DNA of 64,000 nt from Trichinella spiralis (GCA_000181795.3 CM012954.1:11965121-12029120), one strand, 5' to 3'; counted from the first letter of the stretch, positions 1-12,580 are shown. Made by a program: numbers and translations. Notes: a model not told the origin generated them from the sequence alone.

Positions 1-1063
1 ACTTATTCTCTTGTTAAGCAATTAAGCAAAGCGAATAATATCTGTTGTAAAGAAATAAACAAATTTATTTCTCTCTTTTTTTTATTTAAATAAACATTAT
101 TCCCTTTTCTTATTATTCTTTATATTCAGATTTATGATTTATTTATTACAAAATTGAATTAGTGTCATTGGCACGTACAAACAAGCAACACTGTACCACA
201 TATAAGTATAAATTTATAATGTATATTATTTGAAGCTCTGTTATTATTATTTATCTATTATATAATGTACTGCAAAACAATCGTCGTTTCATTAATCAAC
301 AAAATGGCCAAAAGTGCGATTTTATGCTGAATAGGTGAGTGCTGAAAAAATAATGACGACCAAATTCTTCTACGCGAACTGTTTACTCATAGCCAAGTAT
401 AATGTAAATTGTTATTCGTAAAATGTAAATTTTAATTAATGCAGATAACGAAAAAAGAAGCGGCAATGTGTTGGAATGAAAAGATTCAATAAAGTGCTCG
501 TCTGCATGAATATTGTGATTTTCACTTGGGCAAACGATTTATCGATCTGGCGCGGTTTCGGAAGGACCAGGCACCGGGGAATTTCCAAAATTTACACGAA
601 CTGAGCAACGCTACCCTGTGGAATTTTATTTTCTTTTGTTTTAAAACTTGCCTACTTTATCTCAATCCACTGAAATGAACAACTCTATTTATATTCATAT
701 TTATATTTTATACACCTTTAGAAATGTGATTGATGAAAGAAAACTGCTCTGGTAAATAACCCACCAACTATATTTATATTTTTAATATTTTTTATCATTA
801 TCATTTTTATTCTTTATACATAAAAAAAAGAAATCAGTTACAACAAGAGCAATTTCATCAGTTATCCGTATAATAATTAGAAAAGGCAACAACAGTTTGA
901 GCAACAGCAAAGTTATTATTGTTATTATTATTTAAATGAAATTATAGCTCTTTTTAAATGTCTCCTTAAATAAATAAATAAATATATATATATATATATC
1001 CGGTAAAGTTTCGATCGATCGCGTGTTAAATAATAAGTAATTTTGTTCAATTTCAAATTGTTA
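1..1063. other. AT-rich left flank, 3' side of the first gene
   Basis: No convincing coding exon is seen. On the minus strand the first AATAAA downstream of the four-pass membrane protein stop lies at 811-806 and may end its transcript. A short GC-richer island at about 530-620 carries a minus-strand acceptor-like end (ccacag) around 616-620 and could hold a further 3' exon of the same gene, but no junction could be fixed. A short (TA)n run occurs at about 981-999. Confidence 0.4.
806..811 (-). terminator. Candidate poly(A) signal AATAAA for the four-pass membrane protein
   Basis: First canonical AATAAA on the minus strand downstream of the stop codon at 1064. It is an inference from position only. 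Confidence 0.3.
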
Positions 1064-2324
1064 TTATAAAGCATAATTGAAGTTTGAAAGAAGAAATCGA
1101 AAAGAGATAAAAGGATATAAATGTTTTTTACCAGCAGTCAATGTAGTTGTCGTAGTTGTAGTTGTAGTAGTTGTGTTAACACTCAAATGAGCACTGTTTA
1201 CTTGGGGCTTTGTGGGGCTTGGAGCACAATGATTGCAATGGGCGAGTCGACGCCGTTGGCGCCAGTTTGAAATTTGAAGCCGTTTGAAAGAGAATCCAAC
1301 CATTATGAAACGCCATCCAAGACTGAGCAACGTGCTCAAAGCTGCAAAAACGAGAGGCCAACAAGGTTGAGCTGGATTTGGCACAATGCAACCGCTTAGC
1401 CAGACATAATTGATTATTGTCAACGGCAAATCTTCGAGTAGCATGATCAAAAAGCTTATACGAAAACAGTCGAACGAGAACAACCATCTTTTGAAATATA
1501 CACACAATGGACGACAGAAGCAAGCATTTTCAGCACCAGCCGAAATATTCAATCTAGCAGGTCTGAGCGCGTGCTCGCAGCACAGATGCACCAGCAGAAA
1601 GTTCAACGTGCTTCCCACAACACAACTGCACACCATCACCACTGCGCACCAAGATTTCAACGGAAATGTAACAGTCAAACCACGACATGCGTGAAACGTG
1701 TGTACCCAGTCGGCGATTAAATTTAACAGATAAACTAAAAAACTGCCCGCGTACAACGTGTGCAAAGTTTTCGCATGCAAACCCATCAGCCAGAGTTGAT
1801 GCTGCTGCTGTTGATGCTGGTGTTGCTGTTGTTGAGCGTATGCTTTGACCAAACGAGTCGGTGTCGGTTCGGTTCGACGAGCTTGGCGTGGATGTGATGC
1901 TGGAGAAGCGGGATTCGGTCGAATCACGTTCAGGCGTTCTGGTCGTCGATCTTCCGTATACATGTTTATCACAGCAACTGGCAGTGTGGGATTTAACTGT
2001 TGCATCGGAACACGCAATATATTTGACGACACGGTCGAAGAGGTCGACGTACTGGAAGTGGTCACAGTTGTGGAAGAGAACGACGAGCCGCCAAGACAAC
2101 GGGACAGGGGATGTTGTGGTTGCGGCTGCGGATCTGGCTGCGGCATATGCTGCGAAAGCTGAAGCAGATTGTGTTCACGTGCAAAGCTTAAAACTCACGG
2201 ATCGAAGCAACTTTTTCGGTTTGTGTGACTTTGCCAAAAAAGCCGGAAACAGCGGCGCCCTGACGCCGGCCATTTGGCGCGCTGTGCTAAGAACAGACAG
2301 AGGCTTGATTTTCCATAGCCGCAT
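1064..2324 (-). CDS. Unidentified four-pass membrane protein with Gln-rich N-terminal region
   Basis: Function and family are not recognised. The main exon reads from 2158 to a TAA at 1064-1066. The ATG at 2146 alone gives 360 aa. A strong donor (GTGAGT, exon end 2199) and a cag acceptor (exon start 2158) define a 40-nt intron that joins an upstream frame in phase 0; with its ATG at 2324 the protein would be 406 aa. Numbering from the 2146 ATG, the N-terminus is rich in Pro, Ser, Thr and Gln (a QQQQHQHQQQQHQ run near 105-115). Four hydrophobic segments follow: LYAGSFLVYLLNLIADWV, VVMVCSCVVGSTLNFLLVHL, the LIMLLEDLPLTIINYVWL segment, and a last one near VFAALSTLLSLGWRFIMVGF. A basic patch (RQRRR) and a poly-Thr tract end the protein. 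A second donor-like site after the poly-Thr tract (GTAAAA, about 1131) means the true C-terminus may lie in another exon. The acidic pair inside membrane segment 3 is the most distinctive trait. Confidence 0.5.
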
Positions 2325-2429
2325 ACTTGAACGATGCGGTCGGCTTGGACCAACCGGCTTCAGTGCGGAAACACACAATGAATCGACGCAATTAGATTTC
2401 GTCCAACGATAGATTACTTTGTTTGCCAC

Positions 2430-4002
2430 ACGTCACGGCTGACCGAGGCCGCAGATCGTTATTAAAAAGCCACAGCTTCCTTCATACATAGGCTAGCTGG
2501 AAATCGAACTCCAATTTTGAATAACACAACTCGGTCTGGCTCGTTCCCTCCTTACTTTCAGCCATTTCAGCTGGCCGTTGAAATCAGCCTACCAAATCCA
2601 ACCAAACTTTCTTCCTCTTTTATCAATTTCATAAACTTTCCATTTCCGACATTCAAAAACTTTCCCCCATTCATTCAAACAACTACAACAACAATCAATC
2701 AATCAATCAATCAAGCAAGCAAGCAAGCAAGCAAGCAATCACTCGATATTTAAACATTCATTTTTATAACTAAGAAAAACAAACAATTGTAAATTTAATA
2801 ACGGCACAAAGCAACACGAATAATAAAACAAACAAACAAACAACAAACAAACAAATACATTCATACTTACAGCATGTAGCGTTAGAGATGAAAAAAATAT
2901 ATAATAAAATAACCCATTTTCAGCATAAATTAAATAAAATTCAATTCAATGAAAGATTCATTTCATTGAAGACAAATAATGACGTTTTCACTTCACTCTG
3001 CAATACAACCAACAACTCCTCTTTATCAATTACAAATACACTTTTACAAAGTAGACACAACTTCATATTTCAATTACAATTTCCACTTATTTACAAAAAA
3101 GATATTCAATAAATAAAAACAATACTTTCCATTACACTATTATAACTAATAAACAAAAAATGACAATCGTCATAAAATCGACAACCGCTAAGCAATCATC
3201 CATCATCTATTACATTCATATCACTCACTATATACATACATAATAATAGTTCAAAACTGTTCTATTTCGATGTTTAAGTAAAGAGCAATTTTTTGCGTTT
3301 CGCGTCATGTAATCCTTCTATCTATATTGAGAAATGATAATTTCTTTTCATTTTCATCTTCCGTTGTTCAATTAACGATTGCGTTTTCTTATTTCACATG
3401 ACAAATCGACGTCAATTAGTTTGAATTCACATTCAAACTAGTTCAAATAACGCTTTCAGTGTACTGTCAGTAATTCACGAAAACAACACAGTCAGTAAAC
3501 CTACTTGTCAATAATTGAGTTGACTGTATGCAATTCAACAAGAAATTAATTTCCTCCTATTTTGTGCCTTTGATTTGGGCCCGACTTCATTTGCAAATTT
3601 TCTATTATTGAAATTATGAAATCACTCAGCGACACTTTGAATTTTTGCTTATTTGCCATCTCAAGCAAATTTTGTAACTTCATACTGTCAGTACGGTTGT
3701 TTTGTTGATATTCTGATTATATACGGTGCGTTTGGAAACTGCTGAACAACTGCTATGCAATGAACTATTATATTTCATTTTATTCAGCTTCGAGTCCTCT
3801 GCGTTTTCGTATTAAACGTTTCAGTTATTTCGTCTCATCTGAAAAACAGCATGTTTGTAAGTCAGTATATGTGGAGTAAAAGTTTTCAGAATTTCACGCA
3901 TTCATTTCCCTTCATTTATTCAAAATACAATTTTAATTTTTCAAAAAGCTATATCTATAAATATTTTCATGTATAATGTCGTTTGGTAGTAATGCAGAAA
4001 AG
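2430..4002. other. Intergenic AT-rich region between the four-pass gene and TMEM60
   Basis: No coding exon is recognised. It contains a compound tetranucleotide repeat (CAAT then CAAG) and AACA-type repeats near 2825-2855. It holds the presumed promoter of the four-pass membrane gene; no TATA motif is obvious. Confidence 0.5.
2695..2741. repeat. Compound (CAAT)n-(CAAG)n microsatellite
   Basis: About five CAAT units pass directly into about five CAAG units, read directly from the sequence. Confidence 0.9.
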
Positions 4003-4008
4003 TTTATT
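4003..4008 (-). terminator. Candidate poly(A) signal AATAAA of the TMEM60-like gene
   Basis: AATAAA on the minus strand about 175 nt beyond the TMEM60-like stop codon at 4183. Positional inference. Confidence 0.4.
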
Positions 4009-4182
4009 TGTAAGCTAGCAAGATGTCACAATATGAAAAGTTCTTATGCGTCATATAAGTAGAATAAATTTCTTTCATTCAATTGGCAACTGATTGAATA
4101 AAGATTTACATTACTGCAGAATTGCTTTTTTCAATTTGGAAAAATTATAAATTACATGTTTATGGAAATGTTGGTTATCTTT

Positions 4183-4647
4183 CTACATTTCACACTTATA
4201 GATGTGATAAAGGCGATAGGTAATTTCAGCCAACGCAATACTCACTGAAGCCCAAAATGGTAGCATCACGTGCCAAAATTTGATTGATTCCCCGGTGGAA
4301 AATTTTCCAACTGCAGAGTGTTGATGTTGCTGCTGTTCCAGCTTTACAGACAGCAGTGACAAGAAGCAGAGCTTGAACAAAATCACCAACAGAAAGGATA
4401 CATTTCTGCGTTTGCAATATCCATCGCTGGCGATTTGCGCAAAACCTAAGGAACAGGCGCGTAGAAGGTGAACTTGACGCACACAACTGAGCAAAGTATA
4501 GAACAATGCAACTAAATCGAGAATCCACAACGGTGTGAATACCGCTGACCAATGCCAACTTATGCGGCCATCTAAACGCATAACAGCTATGATCACAAAT
4601 GCCATTATGCATGACCAAAGAAAAAGTGCTCGGTGAATAGCACTCAT
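4183..4647 (-). CDS. tmem60: TMEM60-family four-pass membrane protein
   Basis: A 154-aa protein, close to the roughly 130 aa of vertebrate TMEM60, which belongs to the TMEM185/TMEM60 membrane family; its biochemical role is unknown. Residues 5-25 form membrane segment 1. The signature stretch LDGRISWHWSAVFTPLWILD (about 26-45) corresponds to the LDxxxxWxWxxxFxPxWxxD motif of TMEM60 and starts segment 2. Segment 3 contains FLLVILFKLCFLSLLSVKLEQ, matching the K-LxF-KLEQ pattern of the family. The last segment has the family-like order PFWA....LAE..Y. An insert of QQQHQHSAVGKFSTGE lies before segment 4. The ORF is a single exon; a ttttttacag acceptor (exon start 4693) lies 46 nt upstream of the ATG, so the mRNA has either a cis-spliced 5' UTR exon (candidate donor GTATTT near 4846) or a trans-spliced leader. 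It lies 567 bp downstream of the IRS gene on the same strand. Confidence 0.85.
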   Translation of the reverse strand: MSAIHRALFLWSCIMAFVIIAVMRLDGRISWHWSAVFTPLWILDLVALFYTLLSCVRQVHLLRACSLGFAQIASDGYCKRRNVSFLLVILFKLCFLSLLSVKLEQQQHQHSAVGKFSTGESIKFWHVMLPFWASVSIALAEITYRLYHIYKCEM

Positions 4648-4693
4648 GGAAATTAGGAAAAACAGCCGTTGAACAACAGTTCCTACGTTGAAT

Positions 4694-4720
4694 CTGTAAA
4701 AAACAAGTGAAATTTTTATT
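4694..4720 (-). promoter_or_regulatory. Adjacent AATAAA and splice acceptor between IRS and TMEM60
   Basis: On the minus strand an AATAAA (4720-4715) is followed 20 nt later by a pyrimidine-rich acceptor ending in cag (intron end 4694). This order is what is known from nematode operons with almost no spacer between poly(A) site and trans-splice site. It could equally be an ordinary 5' UTR intron acceptor with an incidental AATAAA. Confidence 0.4.
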
Positions 4721-4958
4721 ATTCAAGGAACAATTAACTGGCAAATAAATATTAAAAGAAACAGTCGGAATGACTTGCGTTTGCAATGCCAGTAAAATTA
4801 ACAACTAAAAGAACTGAATTAAATTAATACTTTTAATTTAAAAATACCTGATCGAAACAGCAAAAACTGATATGAATGAATGAATGAATGAAGACACAAG
4901 ACAAAGGAACAAATGTTAGCAGCAATGAATGAAAAAACAAAGTGATGCGTGCATACAT

Positions 4959-5077
<119 letters not shown>

Positions 5078-5213
5078 TTTGCAATTTGCACTTTTAACAG
5101 TAGTTTGCAAAAATATATAAAATGTTCATAAATAAAGCAAAAAAATTGTGCATGACGTCGAAAATGAAAGAAAAAGCACATAGGTGGTGGTGAGTGCTTT
5201 TCAATTCACAGGT

Positions 5214-6684
5214 TCACTGCGAAACCGGCTCCAGCATTAGGTAGTCATCTTCTGCATTATTAATATTATTGGTATTACCATTGTTGCTGTTATTACTAGT
5301 ATGCGTGGTGACCATTTTCAGCCGACTTTTGTCCGCATGGGAGGAGTAGGGGGATCTGGAAAAACACTGGAAAGAGAAATCAGCAGGCAGCGACCGTCGG
5401 CCGATTCTTTTCAACAGTGATATAGATTTGCAGCACTCGGACAAGGGGAACTTGGTGATGAAATTCATGTCCGAATGGAAAAATCGCTCTTTTTTCCTAC
5501 GTTTCAGCTCTTCATAAATTGAACCGCAAGGATCACCGATGGAATGCCGGCGCCGAATAGAACAACGTGGTGCCGCCGACCATTTGCAAGAAGACATCGG
5601 TCTTTGGAAACGCAGACGTTGTTCCAAAGAAGCTGCTGCAAGCGGAACAGTCGTAGCGTTGGCGGCCGAATTTCCTCTGCCAAAAGAAGAAATATCCGAA
5701 TGCATCATTCTGTCCACACCTTGCAGAATATCCAGTGACGAGTCAATGTCGGGCGAAAAAGTAATCTCATCGCTGACTGGCCTGATCCTGAACGAACCAA
5801 GTCCTTTCTTCTCTCTGGTCACTCTCATGATGTCCGTCTCGTCATCATCTTCTTCTACATCATTGACGTCGACGTGATCACCTTCCGCAGAACTAAACAT
5901 CGAAGTCGACCCTTTGCCTGATACTGTGTCATCATTCACATTTGCCTGAAAAAGATGATACAAGAAAAAATTCACTATCAGAAATGACAAACAAATAAAC
6001 AAATATTTAATCGATTAAAATATTTGCTTATTCATTCATATTAACAAAGGGGGAAAGAAAGAAAGTTGAATTACAACAGGAGGAGACATGGGAACGTATT
6101 CTGCTAGACGCTCCAGCGACGGCCTGCAGCGACGAGTGAATATCAAGTCTTGAATTAATTTCGCGCTTGGCGACAATTCTTGTTCGCTAATTTGCTCAAT
6201 TTTCGGTGACCAAGACTGTCTATAAATGCTGGCCGTGCCGGCACTGCTAGCACGTGATCGATTCAAAGAATCGCCAGAACCAAACGAACCGCTATTGCTT
6301 CGACCATATGGAAACGCGCCAAAGTCAATCTCGACCAGATCCTCAGACCCGCTGCTGAATTTGGAATCAAAAATACGACCAGGCAGTTGGTGCTTAAAAC
6401 TGTTACCAGAGGAACGATCTAACAGAAAAGAAAAAAATAAAAAGAAAGAAAAATTTGTTTATATATATATATATATATATAAGCAGCAATAACTAACCAG
6501 ATCCAAAGCTTCCCGACCGCTGACGCAGGCCGCCGGACTCGCCCAAATCAGATCCTTGTTGGGCTGAATGCTTCCGCAACGACATCAACTTGCTAAAATC
6601 AACAAAACATAATAACCCACACGTATCACAGTCAAATTAGATATTATTATTATTATTATTAAACTAAAATTATCACGCCTATCA

Positions 6685-6717
<33 letters not shown>

Positions 6718-9700
6718 GATAATGTAATATATGTAGGCTGCTTACGCAGATTTCCAATTTCCAAAAGAATGTGCCCGTTTTCGTTCGTCGTTGAATGAAA
6801 AATGCTGCAATTTTCTCATCCAAGATGGCTGCTTAACACTGCCATAATTTCGAACTGTTGGTTTTGAACCACAAGAATATGCTCGCAATGGAGGTACCGC
6901 AGTTACAAGATCAGGACCAATAGTCGGTCGAATATCCTCCAATCGCCACGAATCAGTTACTGCTGAAGTATGAGAATATTTTTATTTTTAAACAACCAGC
7001 ATAAAGCAAACATCTGTAAATCACTGCATTACCATTAGATAGTGCGGTCGTCGTTCCCGGAGCCATTGGTATGTAATCAGATATCTGTTCACTGCTGTAT
7101 GAGGAAGACATCGCGTCTGCATCTGTTTGAAAAATCGCATTTCATTATGATCCAAAATAATAAAGAAACAGATCATATATAATTTTACCTCTCCTAGGAC
7201 TGACCGGATCTACACAACCACTGTCCAATGTCATCCGACGGAAACTTTCGACGCAGTCCGGAGACGAATGCACATCCACACAATGAGTTATCAAAGTACG
7301 AGCAGGACGAAAAGAATTTTCATCATTCAATTCCAAAATACCTAAAAATTGCACACTCAATTAAATATAAATCCAAACGGATCAATTAAATAATTAAACA
7401 AAAAAGCAAATCAACATTGCAAAATCAAATTCAATTCAAACCTTTGGAAGTTTTGCAAAACGGTACACAATCGGTACCACTGCCGCCACTGCTTTCTTCG
7501 ACAATTGTCGAACGACTTATCAATTCTAATGAAGGGTTTCCAACATGCTGCCGATGACTGTACCTCAGACCATTACTGGATTGAGTTGTTTTGAAAATGG
7601 AAAAAAATAAAAATATATTACAAAGAGAAAAACAATGCTTACGCGAAGTGATCGAAATCGCTCGAATTAGAAATGCTTCCAAAACTATCATTGGACAAAC
7701 CAATTACTGGGCTTGTGCTATAACAAAAAGAATAATTTTGTTAAAGCAAAATGCAAATAAAAAAAAATTAACAAATTTACGCCAGTGCTGATCCGTGATA
7801 GCCAGAACGATTATGCAACACGGATGGCGAGTGACTGGCAGATCGAGAATAAGACGGGGGTGCACCACAAGAATAGCAATTCAAATTTGCTAGATATTCG
7901 AGTTTAGAAGACACACCGGAATGAGAACGATGCTGCAAGTAGTTCAGATGACTACGCAAGCTGAAATCAGAGCATAAGAAAAAATTTAAAAATGAAAAAA
8001 AAATCAATTTTTCATGCAATATATCAAAAAGCCAAGATCTAACAGGCAAAACGAAAAACATATATGCCGTCAACAATCAAACTTATTCATCCAGAATCTA
8101 ACTAACCGCATTTCTATTTAATTTAAATTCATCTCAAGAATAATTTATTCATATTTAAAAAGAAATAAAGATTATCCTTTGTCATCAATTAATTTTGTTG
8201 GATAATGTCAAATAATTGTTAATTTTAACTGTATTTACACTTTCGTTGGATTAGCAATAGCATCCACTATAGCCTTGATCTTCATTCTGGGTCTACACCG
8301 TCTTGCAAAAAAATCATGCTCAATTTTTATAAAAATGCAAATTGAAGTTGAATCCAAATTTACTTCTGTAAAGTCTTTTCATTTTCAGAGATGGCACGAG
8401 AGCGCAAATCGCTGTGCATCAATGCTTCCGGTGGAAGGGTGGTCGTTACAGAAATTGAATTTGACCTGGTAGAATTTTGACTGTCACTTCTAAACATTGT
8501 TGTTTCATTTTTATTATATTACAAAGAAATAGTCACTGATAAAAAGAAAACAACCTCAACCCGCGAGGTTCAATGGGCATGTTACGCTGACGTTGTTCAT
8601 GATTGTCTTCAAGAATTCTAAAAAAGAAAATTTTCAAATACAATAAACATCAAAATAATAACTTTATTAGAAGAAAAGAACGTTTACATTTTCATAGTTT
8701 CATGCATACTACCAGCATCAACAACATCCTCTGTGTTCATCCAAAGCTCACCAGGACCAGTGACAGCTGAACGCCCGACCCTCAAAAAGAACAAATTCCC
8801 CTGATGACCGTAATTTGAAATGTATACAAGCTAAAAAAATAATTTTCATTATTAAGCATTGCAAAAAATCAAATGAACAACAAAAATTAATAATAATAAA
8901 TTTCGTTTTTACTGGAAATTCAAAAAATTCTTCGTCCGTGTTCAGTTTGTAAAAGTATACGGAGCACGTGTTCAAGCAGAAGCGGAAAAGACCGGCTAAT
9001 TTCGACACCTTTTCAGTTAAGCCACGATTTTTCAACACCTTCACCTGCCAGACGTATTCTAAAAATTATGCTATTATGAAATTTGAAAGTATATAAATTT
9101 ATCAAAGGATAAAATTTACCAAAATTTGCTCGTCGCAAGTCGTCCGACAAACCCGTCATTTTTGTGTTCATCAACACCTCGAGCAACGTGTGCAACCACG
9201 CATCTTGATCAAGCTCATTTTCGCAACCAAGCAACAAATAATCATCAATTGTATACATGGCAATGCAAAATTTCAACTTGCTGTCCACCTGAAATTCAAT
9301 TTAAATAGGAAACAATTGTTTGTTTGTTTGTTTTAGCATTATCATCATTTCCAAATAAACACATTTAAGAGAACAAAAAATAATCCAAATATAAGAAAAG
9401 TTGCAAATTTTACAGAATCAACTTGATTACAGTACATACTCTCGTGCACTGCAGATGAATTCAAATGCAGTAGCAAATCAATCGATCACCTGCAAATAAT
9501 TGCTGATCATTGTCAATTAACTGGACAATAAAAACAAAGAAAAGCTCAGAAAAGTAACAGAACATTAAAAGAAAGCTATTTATTACTCATGCGGGTTAAT
9601 AATTTTTCAATGAGGTAATGTTATTTCGTTGAAAACTGAAAAGAAAACCAAAAATGAGTTGCCGTTATTTTTTGAGGAAAACTGAGAAAAGGCGACAATT

Positions 9701-12535
9701 TGACAAAAGGCAATAGCAGCAAAGCAAAAAAACACAAATCGATAATCCCTGCTGGCTGAACAAGACTACAGTTTCGACTGCTGGCAAAAAATTGCTAAAT
9801 ATAATTAATAATTTACGCTCACTGTTATGAAGAAACAACAAATGCTGAAAGTATAAGCTTATTTATTGTGCTTTGGACGGCCAATAAATAAAAGCAATGA
9901 AATATGAACAAATCAAATTCCAGATTTCAAGTCAGTGGATGAAAAAGAAGTATTTTCAGCTTTTTAGACTTTCATATTCACGCATAAAATAATAATAATA
10001 ATAATGATAAACGTATATCAATGAACAACAAATATTGCTCGATTCAAACTGAAATACAAAAATACAGGCACTACGTCGTAGAGCGTAATCGTAAACAAAC
10101 AGTTGTAAATGTAGTATAAAGCAAACAGCTAGGAAACGTTACATGAGTAAATTTTCAATTATTATAGCAAAATCAATCGAGAAATGAAGTCAACAGGCAG
10201 AGACACAACCCAACGTCAAAAATGGAAAGCAGTGTCGGACAAACAAGCTCCAATAATCAATAATATTTGGATGAACTATTTATGAAAGAATTTTAATTAT
10301 ACTGTCAATTAATAAATTCCACGATCATTTAAACTGAAACATTAACCAACGCCTAAATATTTTAATTATAAATGGTAAACGAAAAATAATTTAACCATGC
10401 TCAAATAGAAACAAAAAATCCATTACAATGCTTAGGTCTTAGTAACAAACCAAAAGAAAACAGAAAATTAACAGACGGACAAATGCACGTTGAATTCAAC
10501 ATCAAACGCAAAGTATAGCACCGATATCCAAAGCAGAAAATCTGCAACAGCAAATAACAAAATAACTCTTAACATCGATGACAACACATAACAAAAAAAT
10601 TTGAAAAACTAGCCTGCAAATTAAAATTAAAGAGCGGAAAAAAGCAAAACCTTAACTACAAGATCAATAGGAATTTTAAAGCTATGGATTGTGAAAATTT
10701 AAAAACAAAAAAAGGACAAAAATATACCAAATCACTGAAAATTAAGGGACATGCGAAGTCAAAAAAAGCTTCAAAAAATTCACATCATTGAACCACTTTC
10801 ACGCCGCTTCACATTTACCAACTGAGTGATATTCTCTTCACAAATTCCAACAATACATAAGCAACAAAGAAAATTGAAAATGAAAAGAGACCGTACTGTC
10901 AAAAAATGAATTTCAAGAATTACACACTAGAACGGTAATTAAAAAGAAAAAAAGACGCTGAATATCTTCAGAAAAAAATTTTTTTCAATTAACGCAATTT
11001 CAAAATATGTTGCATTTTTTTAGTTGGTAAAAGTAATTTAAAAAATATATAAACTTGCCGACTTTGTTCATACTGTAGAATTGCTGTTGTTTTGATTTTT
11101 AAATAATACAACAATAAGTAATTTAAAAATCAGAATGCAACGTGGGAAGAGAGCTGCGTAAAATGGGAAACAAAATAAATAAAATAAAATAAAATAAAAT
11201 ATAATATAATATAATATAATATAATATTATGTAAAATATGCAGAGAGAAGAAAAATTACCACCGATGGGAAATAAAAACAAGCATGAAACGATGACGAGG
11301 ACGGGTAGGCGGTGCAATCTGTTGTAAACAAAGTTTGCGCTGCATTCAATTCTGACGTAAGTGTTACATTCACGAGGAAAACAAACGAAAAAAAAACAAA
11401 CAAACACGCGTGACAGAAAAAGAGCCATCACATTGCAACGAAAAGCGAAAAACATTTTCAGTCTAAAGCTTTCAATCGGATAAAACACTATCCGAGATTT
11501 TTTGTAAAATTCATCCTATCATGGAAAATTCAATGGAAAGAAATTTCGTTGTCACTGCGGAACTGGAAAATTGGCAACCGAGATGCACAGTTGAACAACA
11601 TGCAAATTAAAGGAAAATAATCTAACAACATCATGATTATTTTATTATTTTTCTTTCTGGTTTGCTGTTTATTAGCATTGTTTTCATCATCGTCAAAAGA
11701 ATAAATGACAAAACAAGATAAACACGGGTCAGGTTAAAAATTGTAAAATTAAGATCATTTTTTATCCTGCCCAGGCAAAATGTCGTACGGCTACTGGCAC
11801 GAAACGATTTTATCGACGCGATCAATGCCAGTCAAACCTACAGGCAATAAAGGAAATGCGTAATATGAAGAATTTGAAATAATAAAAAAATGGCAAAAGC
11901 TAAATCACTAACAAATTTAAAAGATGCCGAAATCGTGAACAATAGAAAAAGATATTTGTCAACCGCGATCGCATGAGTGACTTTTACGCGCTCGATTATT
12001 TCACGAATGAAACGTTAAACGACCTCTAAAAACAGCTTCATGACAACAAACAAATCAAAAAGTCATGCTAATGCGCTTTCAATGAAAACTCCAACGTGTC
12101 AACAACAACAACAACAAGAAAACAACTGTCTGTAAAACGCTGTTCAAAAACAACTTATGCAATCAAAGTTGGTGCCATTATTGAAATCAAAACAGAACAA
12201 ATCACATAACAACAAAATATTTACCTTTTTGTTGATGTTAAAGCACGTTTTCAATGGAATGGACAGCTTAGGAGCAGCGTGACAGCGGTAGCGTTTTTCG
12301 TTGTCGAAGCATTCCAATCTGGCAGGCCCATTGTAACTGTCCTGGTGGAGGACAAAAAACCTTTTCCGAGCACGCTAAAACCAATGAACAGATTGACGGA
12401 CGGTTATAATATTGCTGAAATCAAACGTTCAAAACAATCACATTGACATAAACAAACCTTTCCCTTTCTCAGAATGCCCATTTTGATGATGTCATCCGGT
12501 ACATTGGATTCATTAAACAATATTAATGGGTCCAT
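5214..12535 (-). CDS. IRS: Insulin receptor substrate (PH-PTB adaptor)
   Basis: A membrane-proximal docking protein of the insulin/IGF receptor pathway. I placed 17 coding exons that stay in frame (985 aa): 12535-12458, 12374-12225, 9288-9120, 9058-8913, 8830-8688, 8617-8555, 8489-8364, 8301-8239, 7960-7781, 7717-7643, 7575-7442, 7341-7189, 7122-7033, 6962-6746, 6592-6498, 6418-6075, 5945-5214. The PH domain covers about residues 18-120 (KMGILRK start, KRFFVLHQ, ARLECFDNEKRY, then CFNINKK). The PTB domain follows at about 133-235 (EYVWQVKVLKNRGL, GLFRFCLN, FFLRVGRSAVTGPGELWM, SMHET), nearly matching the IRS family. The Ser-rich tail holds two YXXM sites for PI3-kinase p85 binding, YIPM at Tyr510 and YVPM at Tyr734, and ends DDYLMLEPVSQ with a YLML near-match. 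Length is intermediate between fly chico (about 970 aa) and vertebrate IRS proteins. Intron 2 is 2.9 kb; most others are under 250 bp. A 14-codon upstream ORF ends directly before the start codon. Confidence 0.95.
6451..6482. repeat. (TA)n microsatellite in an IRS intron
   Basis: About ten TA units lie in the intron between the IRS exons ending 6498 and starting 6418 (minus strand). Confidence 0.85.
6644..6717. repeat. (TAT)n and (CA)n microsatellites in an IRS intron
   Basis: A TAT-type trinucleotide run at about 6644-6660 and a CA run at about 6689-6716, both inside the intron between IRS exons 6962-6746 and 6592-6498. Confidence 0.85.
9289..12224. other. Large second intron of the IRS gene
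   Basis: A 2.9-kb intron splitting the PH domain, bounded by GTAAAT (12224) and tttcag (9289). I see no nested coding exon. It holds a (TAAAA)n/(TATAA)n tract at about 11170-11230 and only short, low-complexity reading frames. Confidence 0.7.
11168..11229. repeat. (TAAAA)n-(TATAA)n pentanucleotide microsatellite
   Basis: Four to five AAAAT-type units pass into about six ATAAT-type units inside the large IRS intron. Confidence 0.9.
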
Positions 12536-12580
12536 TTAAAAATTGAAATCGCATTCAACGAACGTGTGCTTCTTTGCCAT
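12533..12580 (-). promoter_or_regulatory. Upstream ORF abutting the IRS start codon
   Basis: On the minus strand a short ORF (MAKKHTFVECDFNF, stop TAA) ends with its stop immediately followed by the IRS ATG (sequence TAAATGG). If the mRNA includes this stretch, IRS translation would need leaky scanning or reinitiation. Whether it lies in the mature 5' UTR is not known. Confidence 0.35.

Noticed and set aside
1861-2412. 183-codon plus-strand reading frame
   Set aside because: It runs antisense to the four-pass membrane gene and its 5' part and has no domain-like content; the minus-strand frame has clear membrane helices.
2498-2520. GTTCGA motif resembling a tRNA B box (minus strand)
   Set aside because: Spacing to the CC does not fit the B-box consensus and no cloverleaf or A box could be found.
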